Assembly: GCA_022539475.1 (NCBI GenBank)
Contig: VCMS01000121.1
Span: 1 to 64,000 of the forward strand
From: Gracilaria domingensis
Taxonomy: Eukaryota > Rhodophyta > Florideophyceae > Gracilariales > Gracilariaceae
DNA: 64,000 nt
Direction of reading: 5' to 3'
Below, piece after piece: positions 57,926 through 64,000 of this stretch. Position numbers and translations under genes: made by a program. Every line of letters starts with the position of its first letter. Position 1 is the first letter of the stretch. The notes beneath the pieces are model-generated. The model made no database searches and was not told where the DNA came from. It was given only the letters and a program-made list of their open reading frames with translations.

Positions 57926-58786
57926 ATGGTGACTGTATCAGGAAAAATGGCAGAGGAACAGAGAGACTTGGCGGAAATTTCACCCAATACCTTGTCTAAG
58001 TTCATATATGCCAATGGTTACGGTATATTAAGTTCCGTTGATGGAACTTTGAGAAGAGAAGGAGAGACAATTCCAGAAGAAGTTGTGAAGTGTATGAAGT
58101 TCATTGACGAACGTGTTGGTTTCGGACTTGTCACAAGGGGTGATGTGGGCGACGTGGAGGGGAAAATGGAATGACTCGGAGATTATAAGTTTGGTGTCTC
58201 GGCGAATCATGGAGCTTTCCTCCGTTTCTCTGACGAGTGGTAAAGTAAGGCTGCATTCAATGATCACACCCTTGACCACACTGTTAACGGACTACTGTTC
58301 CTGGCAAGGGATTTGAATAGGAGGCATGGTATTGTGAATGATGATGACAAGGGGTTCGTGGAGACCAGAAGTGATAGTGGCCTTCCCAATTTCGTGTACA
58401 ACAAACTGTGGCAGTGGAAAGAAGAAGTGGATTCTGCTATTGGGGACCTGTTGCAGAAGATGGATGCGTTTGTTATCTATCCCGGCGATAAAAGTTGCGA
58501 AATTGTGGACAAGCGATACACAAAAGGAAGCGGAGGAGAAAATCTTGTGGATAATGAACCGAGATTTATTGATACGGATGACGTCGTGACGTTCGGAAGT
58601 GCTTTGAGTGACGGGCCTTTGCATGAGGTAGCCGTGTACGGCGTTCACGTCAAAGAAGATTGTATCCCGGGTGGAGTACACAACCTGTTCGAAAGCGTAG
58701 AGGATGTACATTCGACAATTATTTTGATGGCTCTGTTGTACGGCTACGAGGAAAAGCAGCACGATAAAAACCACCATGATTCATAA
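57926..58786 (+). pseudogene. HAD-superfamily phosphatase pseudogene
   Basis: A plus-strand HAD hydrolase relative read in one frame with two in-frame stops (TGA 58172-58174, and a TAA about 75 bases later). Motif I reads SSVDGTLRREGE, so the nucleophile Asp of DxDGT is Ser. FGVSANHGAFLRF matches the middle of cofactor-type HAD enzymes. PRFIDTDDVVTFGSALSDGPLHE corresponds to motif IV, with Ser-Asp in place of Asn-Asp. It is homologous to the inverted gene at 58839-59297, which keeps the catalytic Asp. With stops and the nucleophile lost it is not an active phosphatase. Substrate unknown; trehalose- or mannosylglycerate-phosphate phosphatases share this fold, but I have no evidence for either. 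Confidence 0.72.
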
Positions 58787-58838
58787 AAGGGTATTGAGAT
58801 ATACACGACACTTTTATTACTGAGATCTCATATCATAG

Positions 58839-59297
58839 CTAAGTATTAAAGGCATCGTAGCACTTGAAACAAATTCCAAGAGCATTTCTAAACCTTTGAC
58901 ACTTGCATTTTCTGTACCCGTACAGTACTGCCATCCTTCTGATGGTCTCATGCACGTCCTCCACCCCATCAACAAGATATGTTACCGCTGCTGGATGGTC
59001 TTCTCCCATCACATGAACTGCCAGGGTTGCCATTTCATATAGAGGGCCATCATTGGAAGCATTCCCGAAAGCAACGATTAAATGTGTGTCGAACTGGAGG
59101 TCGCTTTCAACCATGATTCCGAAACCAACGCGTGCATTGATGTACTTCATGCATTTGACTGTTTCGGCAGGAATGTTCTCCCCAGCTCTTTTCAGAGTAC
59201 CGTCAATATCACTAATCACGGCGTAGCCATTTTCGAATATTTCGTTAGCGAGCTGCTGAGGACTTACTTCTTGGGCTCTAACTTCTGAGTTATACAT
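58839..59297 (-). CDS. Short HAD-like protein, 152 aa, lacking the cap region
   Basis: ATG at 59297 to a stop at 58839, uninterrupted. Motif I is intact (VISDIDGTLKRAGENIP) and motif IV present (IVAFGNASNDGPLYEMATL). About 130-140 residues found between these blocks in the neighbouring inverted copy (cap domain plus motif III Lys) are missing: GFGIMVESDLQ runs straight into FDTHLIVAFG. The protein is therefore half the normal size and may be a deletion derivative that still translates. Tail-to-tail orientation with 57926-58786 points to an inverted duplication. The C-terminus has extra cysteines (CKCQRFRNALGICFKC). Confidence 0.6.
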   Translation of the reverse strand: MYNSEVRAQEVSPQQLANEIFENGYAVISDIDGTLKRAGENIPAETVKCMKYINARVGFGIMVESDLQFDTHLIVAFGNASNDGPLYEMATLAVHVMGEDHPAAVTYLVDGVEDVHETIRRMAVLYGYRKCKCQRFRNALGICFKCYDAFNT

Positions 59298-59299
59298 GT

Positions 59300-60022
59300 T
59301 TTAAAAGCTTTTGAAAGCGTTCGTTTTGCAAATGGGTGTGGGTATACGAATGAGAAGGATGTGATTGATGTTCACAAGGTGCTTCGTAGTATAAAAAGAG
59401 TCTAAGATCGACCATATACGGGTATTGTAGTACTGTTTTAAAACGTTACTACGACGAGAAGCTTTTACATCGATTTGCAGTAAAGAAAGGATGATTTAGT
59501 CATAAATTATATGTACGGGTTCAAGTGGGTAAAGAAAACTATGAATATCTTCAACATAAGCTTAGAAATCAAGATCAGTAAAACAACCTCCATTAAGGGT
59601 TGAAACCCATAAAAGGTTTACCTTACTTTATACGGGTGCCCCAAGTATTGCAAAGGCTTAGTTCTTCAGAAATATCACAATTTTGTGCTTGTTTCGTTAC
59701 TAGTATCGTGCACTTTAATGCTGCGGAATGACCCTTTTCCATCTAGAAAAAACTTAGCCAGGTATTAGTGATAAGGGATGTAGGATTTAAAAGGGCATAT
59801 TTGAACCACAGAAGGACGAACAATATAAGTAATGTAATAGGAACAGGTCATTTCGATAAAGTAACTTTTATGTTTAACTATCTCTAAAAGGTTTACAACA
59901 CCGAAAAGTCATGTGTTCTAACCTCAAAGCTGGGAGAATGGGGAGGGGGATAACTTTTCCTTAACAACGTGGACCTAGTTTGTATGAAAAGGAGCGGGGT
60001 CACCGCCTACGATGTTTCTTTC
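59300..60022. other. AT-rich spacer without genes
   Basis: No reading frame of note. It would hold the promoter of the 58839-59297 gene and the 3' region of the oxidoreductase pseudogene. A possible TATA box (TATAAAAAG on the plus strand near 59390) reads away from the HAD gene. Confidence 0.4.
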
Positions 60023-60826
60023 TTAGCGGGAAAAGTCGTAGAAGTATGCGTTCCTAAACTGAAAGTCGGAGAAAGAAGTAGGGAAGCCAACGAGAGTTTT
60101 TCAATATGCAAGAAGTCGCCCAACGGTCTCTTCCAGGTGGAAAGTAGTACCTGTCTTAAGCGAAACTATCTTCAACAGCTCTTTCATTATTGTGAGCACA
60201 ACCGTACTGCACTCCGTAGCGACTACGTCCATAGGAATGAAACCTCTTGAGGCCCCGACGATGTTGAACGCTGATAGCCACACGAGCTTTTCATAATAGC
60301 TTACGAGAAATGTGTCTTCGTCGACAACCCCGCAAGTGAGACCCATAGACCTAAACCTGTCTGCAACGTTGGAGGCTCACTTTCCTGTTGCGACAGTGAG
60401 ACCATCCGGACTTTGAGAAGTGACACCATCCTGCGGAGCTGCGTTTCTTGAGAGGACACGAACGTATAAGACAACTTTTGAACACTTGTCCACACCGAGC
60501 TTCGAAAGCAATGGTATGATGTCTCCATTCTGGAAGAAAACGAGATTCTCTCTGAGCGAATAAGGGCAAGCCTGAATTACGGTCTCCAGGGTGTTCGTTC
60601 TTCCACAAACTAGTAACGGTACATCAGAGAGATGAGAGGTAGCAGCCATGCTGCAGAATTCGTGTGCGGAAATGACCGTATCTTCTTCGTTCGCCAGCAT
60701 GGTACCTATACGCCCTCTTCCAACAATAACGGCCCGAGTCCTTCGGGCGGGAGATGAGACCTGAGGGACGTCAGAGTATCTGGGTCTCGGAGGCGGAGTG
60801 GGAGGCATGTCGGACTGGGAGTTCAT
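60023..60826 (-). pseudogene. Rossmann-fold NAD(P)-binding protein pseudogene
   Basis: Read from ATG 60826 (MNSQSDMPPTPPPRPRYS). RAVIVGRGRIGTML is a GxGxxG dinucleotide site, followed by VPLLVCGRTNTLETVIQACP and NLVFFQNGDIIPLLSKLGV, which recall ketopantoate-reductase-like proteins of algae. Two in-frame TGA codons interrupt it (60377-60379 after DGLTVATGK, where relatives usually have Trp, and 60101-60103 after GRLLAY). Family-like sequence continues in the same frame after each (VADRFRSMGLTCGVVDEDTF; LVGFPTSFSDFQFRNAYFYD) to a TAA at 60023. There is no frameshift. The family memory is moderate; the exact enzyme is unknown. Confidence 0.65.
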
Positions 60827-61223
60827 TGCAAGTGTTCGAATGTTCTTGTGTGACGATAGAAATGGAAGATGGGGCGGGGAACTGCTGGGGTAAAGAGTGA
60901 TACTTAAGTACAAACGGTTGGGAAGCGCAGAACGGGAACATGGTTCACTTTGTGGAAGTGAGCGAAATGTATGATATGTGATTGTACTGAATGAATGATA
61001 GAGCTTGTATGAGACGACAAGCCACAAAGTGTGATGATGTTTTATGAAAAGTGGGTGGAAGAGTAGAAAGTGTACAATGATTGAAACTGATTTCGAACCT
61101 GAGTTGTAAAGTAGTTGTAAAGTACGAGTTACGGGGAGCTTTAATACAGGATGAAAGGAGCCATTTTGGCTTCATAAATGACGTGAACGGGTTCTTTAGC
61201 TTCACTCGGATTGCCATAATTAA

Positions 61224-61544
61224 AAGGATGGAGTTGGGTTGCGCCCAAATAATTCTATAAAGGTCGTAGAAGCACTTATGAAGGAAGGAGTTGTAGACAT
61301 GTTATTGTTGATGACGGTGGAGCCAGGGTTTGGAGGACAGGCGTTTATGGAGGGTGTTCGTGATAAGGTGCGACAGGCAAGGGAGTTGTACCCAAGAATA
61401 GGGATACAGGTGGATGGCGGTATTGGACTGAGTACTGTGAAAGGAGTAGTGAAGGCCGGTGCAAACATTTCAGTTGCAGGATCTGCCATCTTTGGCTCCA
61501 GTAACCCAGCTCATGTCATAGCTGGTTTTCGAAAGGTTGGTTAG
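61224..61544 (+). pseudogene. rpe: Ribulose-phosphate 3-epimerase, C-terminal fragment
   Basis: About 105 codons equal to the second half of ribulose-phosphate 3-epimerase (Calvin and pentose-phosphate cycles): GLRPNNSIKVVEAL, DMLLLMTVEPGFGGQAFM with the conserved MTVxPGFGGQ loop, GIQVDGGIGLSTVKG with the catalytic VDGG Asp, and ANISVAGSAIFGSSNP phosphate-binding end. The full enzyme is about 220-230 aa. The N-terminal half with the first metal ligands is missing, and a stop codon lies just upstream, so this is a truncated copy. No frameshift within the fragment. Confidence 0.85.
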
Positions 61545-61599
61545 AGATAGTAGCATAAATTTATTGTTTATTACATTGTTACCTTTACGTGTTATCACG

Positions 61600-61960
61600 A
61601 CTATATTCTCCGTCTCCATTGGAGATGTATTTCTCTTGTATCACAACCGGAAAAGGATGTGAGAGAACATCAATATATCCCCAGTGGACGCTGAGAGGGA
61701 GGATGAACTACTCTACGTGCTATCATTGTTACCCATCGGGTGTCGAGTGGTGACATATTCTTTTTTTTGTCACAACCCACAAAGGATGTGACGGAAGAAG
61801 AAGATGCCCCCAGTCGAGACAGAGGGTGAGCAACTCTAAGTACAATCAATAGTCCCTAGCTTTACTCCACTGGCAATATCTTCCTGTTTTGCTATAACCA
61901 TCGAGTGGGGTTATGGTGGAAGAGAAAAATATCGCTGATCGAGGCGAGGTCGGTGGGGAT
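61600..61960 (+). repeat. Three diverged tandem units of about 130 bp
   Basis: Each unit contains a ...TTTTGTCACAACC-like stretch followed by AAAGGATGTGA (or GTGGGGTTATGG in the third), then AGATGCCCCCAGT-like and GAGGGTGAGCAACTC-like blocks. Conservation is partial. The first unit starts after the epimerase fragment and the last runs into the region before 62000. Confidence 0.5.
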
Positions 61961-62185
61961 TATGTGAGCGCGAAAGAGGAGACAGAGAGGTGGCGCTCAA
62001 ATAGTGGAAGGTGCCGGGGTGTACAGTAGATGTTTTGGCGGGAAATGGGATGAGGGAAATAGGGACAATCATGGTGCTGGATATAGCCCGTGTGGTTGGA
62101 CAATGGGGGTGGACAGCACAGTTTAGCTCGATTGCACTGTATCGCAGCGGAAACTTCGATCCAACTACTACTTCTTCTTCTGAAG

Positions 62186-63115
62186 ATGTTGAACGGATAC
62201 GTGAAGGATGAGGAGCTGTTGGCGCTGTTGGAGGGGAAGGAGGTACCGCCGAGGCCGTCACCAAAGCGGGAAGAGGACGTGGTTACGGCGGCTGGTCGGA
62301 TGTCGCAGAAGAAGGAAGTGGCTGATGAAGGACAGAAGTGTGAGGCGAGGAGAGGGGATGGTGATGAGGTGGAGAAGGGGGTAGAATTGGAGGTGGAGGG
62401 GGTCGCAATGGAGAGAAGGGGTGCGGTGCATCTGAGTCAGTTAGAGGTTGGAGACCAGATAGAGAGTGGGGGCGGAGAGGGTGATAGGGAGATGCGGTTT
62501 GTGGGGGAGATGAAGGCGAGAGTGGGGATGTTGGGGTTGGTGATGAAGGAGCAACTGGACGATGGAATTGTGGAGATTGTAACGGAAATGGGCGGTGTGG
62601 TGCTGAGTGGGGGTGGTAGTGCTGTTTCGGTTGAGGCGATTTCGAGCCTGCGGAATTCGTTGTCGGTATTGGGAGTGGAGATGAGAAATCATGTGTATGG
62701 GATAGTGGAGTGTGCGGGAAGGGAGGTTGGAGAGTTGCGGGAGGAGAATAGGGTTCTGAACGAGAGGTTGGACTTGCTGGAGAAGGAAGTGAAGGAGCTG
62801 TGCAAGAGGCAAAGATTGGTGGAAGAGGAGACGGTGAAAGGAGGTGTGGAGGGAAAGACGGAGAAGGGAAGAGTGGGAAGGGTGGCGGTGCAGAAGGGGT
62901 CTCCTGTGACACCGAAGACAAAGGGTGGTGGGGTTGGGGATGGGAAGCGCCGTCTGAAGAAGAGGCGTAAGGAGATGAAGAAGGTGGTGGAGGAGGTGCC
63001 GCGGGAGGGAGTCGGAGCTCCGGTGGTGACTGGGTTTAGGAGTGCGGCGGAGGTAGCGCGGACTGCGAAGGGAATTATGAGGGGACAGGAGGAGAGAAGG
63101 ATGGGAGGGATGTGA
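62186..63115 (+). CDS. Hypothetical coiled-coil protein, 309 aa
   Basis: Read from ATG 62186; the open frame starts 32 codons earlier from GTG. It is highly charged, with a clear coiled coil near the middle-to-C-terminal part (VGELREENRVLNERLDLLEK) and a basic cluster (KRRLKKRRKEMKK) likely to be a nuclear or nucleic-acid-binding signal. The plus strand is strongly purine-biased throughout. Just past its stop, another frame reads KQFWARPVYEKGEGCPPDFY to about 63219, so the gene may continue through an intron or a frameshift. I do not recognise the family; a transposon ORF1-like protein is possible. Confidence 0.5.
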   Translation: MLNGYVKDEELLALLEGKEVPPRPSPKREEDVVTAAGRMSQKKEVADEGQKCEARRGDGDEVEKGVELEVEGVAMERRGAVHLSQLEVGDQIESGGGEGDREMRFVGEMKARVGMLGLVMKEQLDDGIVEIVTEMGGVVLSGGGSAVSVEAISSLRNSLSVLGVEMRNHVYGIVECAGREVGELREENRVLNERLDLLEKEVKELCKRQRLVEEETVKGGVEGKTEKGRVGRVAVQKGSPVTPKTKGGGVGDGKRRLKKRRKEMKKVVEEVPREGVGAPVVTGFRSAAEVARTAKGIMRGQEERRMGGM

Positions 63116-63119
63116 AGCA

Positions 63120-64000
63120 GTTTTGGGCGAGGCCGGTATACGAGAAGGGGGAGGGTTGTCCACCTGACTTCTACAAAATGACGTTTGCGGAGACGGAGAG
63201 AGAGGATGCGAACGCGTGATGGGCGAGAAATGGGTAAATAGCGGGGGTGGTGTGGACTGGGAAGAAGTGATGGGATGATTGAGGTGGGATGAGTTGCGAT
63301 TGGCATTGCAACATGGGAGAAAATAGAAAGGCAAACTAGCACGAGTGCAGTTTTGAGAGAGGGTCGCGGAAAAGAGTGAATGGGGTGGTGCGGCGAAGTA
63401 GAACCTCTACAAAAACTAGGGGACCCAAGAACTAAACTGCGCGAAATGGAATTTAATATTCCAAACTTTCTTAATTTTTTGAGTGCCAGCCTCTGCTACC
63501 CCCTCGCGCGCCCCAAATAGCCCCAAAACTAGCTTAGTTTCTAAAGCGAACAGACTATATTCCACTTTGCAGAACACAGACGATGGGGTCAGAAACGCCG
63601 ATTCTTTGTTTTGCCCGTAGCTCGAAAACGCGGGCGTTTCAGCGGCTCGCAATGCCCGATTTGGGGTGCGCGGCACATCTAAATACTTAGGATTTTTTGA
63701 TTGTGCCAGGCCGCGCCCCTACGGGCAATACTGTATACCCAATCGGCTACCGACAGGCGTGAGCCACGTGGCGTTTGGCCTGCTTGCAACGGCGCATGGC
63801 GGTGCACGCGCTTGTGCATGGTGCGCGCGTGTCCCATGTGGGTATTCCGAGCGTGCAACGGCGCGCGCGTGTCCATTGTGGCCGTCCCACGCGTGCGACG
63901 GCGCATGCCAGCAAGGCCATGCGCTGCACAAGGTGTGCACAGTCCTCAAAAGGTCGCCCGCTCGGTACTGCGGGCGTTCCAAGTCGTCCTAGATCATCCC
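63120..64000. other. Right end, GC-rich repeat, no gene
   Basis: Apart from the short protein-like run to 63219, no gene is visible. 63770-63920 holds diverged repeats of a CAACGGCGCATG / GCGCGTGTCCCATGTGG pattern with alternating GC and GTGCAC, similar in style to 48140-48240. Confidence 0.45.

Noticed and set aside
60377-60379. TGA read as tryptophan (recoded stop)
   Set aside because: The first TGA falls where relatives usually have Trp, but the second (60101-60103) does not, and other genes here are broken by TAA and TAG as well. Pseudogene decay is simpler.

Overview
This is a nuclear segment of a eukaryote, most likely a photosynthetic one and plausibly a red or other macroalga. The evidence is a GT-AG intron inside a transposase gene, LTR retrotransposons with tRNA primer sites, AATAAA signals, and a decayed thiC (thiamine pyrimidine synthase) gene whose first 60 or so codons read like a plastid transit peptide. 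I cannot fix the species from sequence alone. The window is dominated by mobile elements. Host genes are few and mostly decayed.

Layout. 1-3.7 kb: no convincing gene, but a striking pair of hairpins. 3.7-6.0 kb: a complete pogo/Tigger-type DNA transposon with TA target duplication, matching terminal inverted repeats and an intact 656-aa transposase. 6.4-9.4 kb: three host pseudogenes (thiC, a coiled-coil protein, a protein kinase). 9.4-12 kb: GC-rich and hairpin-rich, no gene recognised. 12-30 kb: a large Mutator-like element (MULE) with long terminal inverted repeats. Its transposase gene carries an N-terminal Ulp1-type cysteine protease and one 83-nt intron. It is split by a young 10.4-kb LTR retrotransposon (17038-27405, identical-looking 999-bp LTRs, CTTTC target duplication) that has gag and protease parts but no recognisable reverse transcriptase core or integrase. 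31.2-32.7 kb: one intact host gene of unknown function. 35.0-36.6 kb: a non-coding array of short CCC-loop-GGG hairpins. 36.7-47.7 kb: a Ty3/gypsy LTR retrotransposon on the minus strand (554-bp LTRs, CTGGC duplication) with an extra, oppositely oriented reading frame that has its own polyadenylation signal. 48.8-49.8 kb: further paired hairpins and a 147-bp direct repeat.

50.0-57.6 kb is the most interesting stretch. It holds a 1091-aa transposase of the Plavaka/CACTA type, a 293-aa gene of unknown function that ends in an overlapping stop codon with it, and a divergent gene that joins a ParB/sulfiredoxin-like domain to a 2-oxoglutarate/Fe(II) dioxygenase-like domain. I propose this as a transposon-borne gene set that may act on DNA or chromatin. 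In this copy the dioxygenase gene has one in-frame stop and a probable metal-ligand His-to-Tyr change.

57.9-61.5 kb: decayed or shortened host metabolic genes (two HAD phosphatases in inverted orientation, a Rossmann-fold oxidoreductase, the C-terminal half of ribulose-phosphate 3-epimerase). Most are broken by in-frame stops rather than frameshifts. 62.2-63.1 kb: a coiled-coil protein of unknown function. The right end is GC-rich repeat.

The two LTR elements share the same primer-binding site, so the gypsy element or its relatives could mobilise the shorter element in trans. Many short open frames elsewhere look like noise and are omitted.
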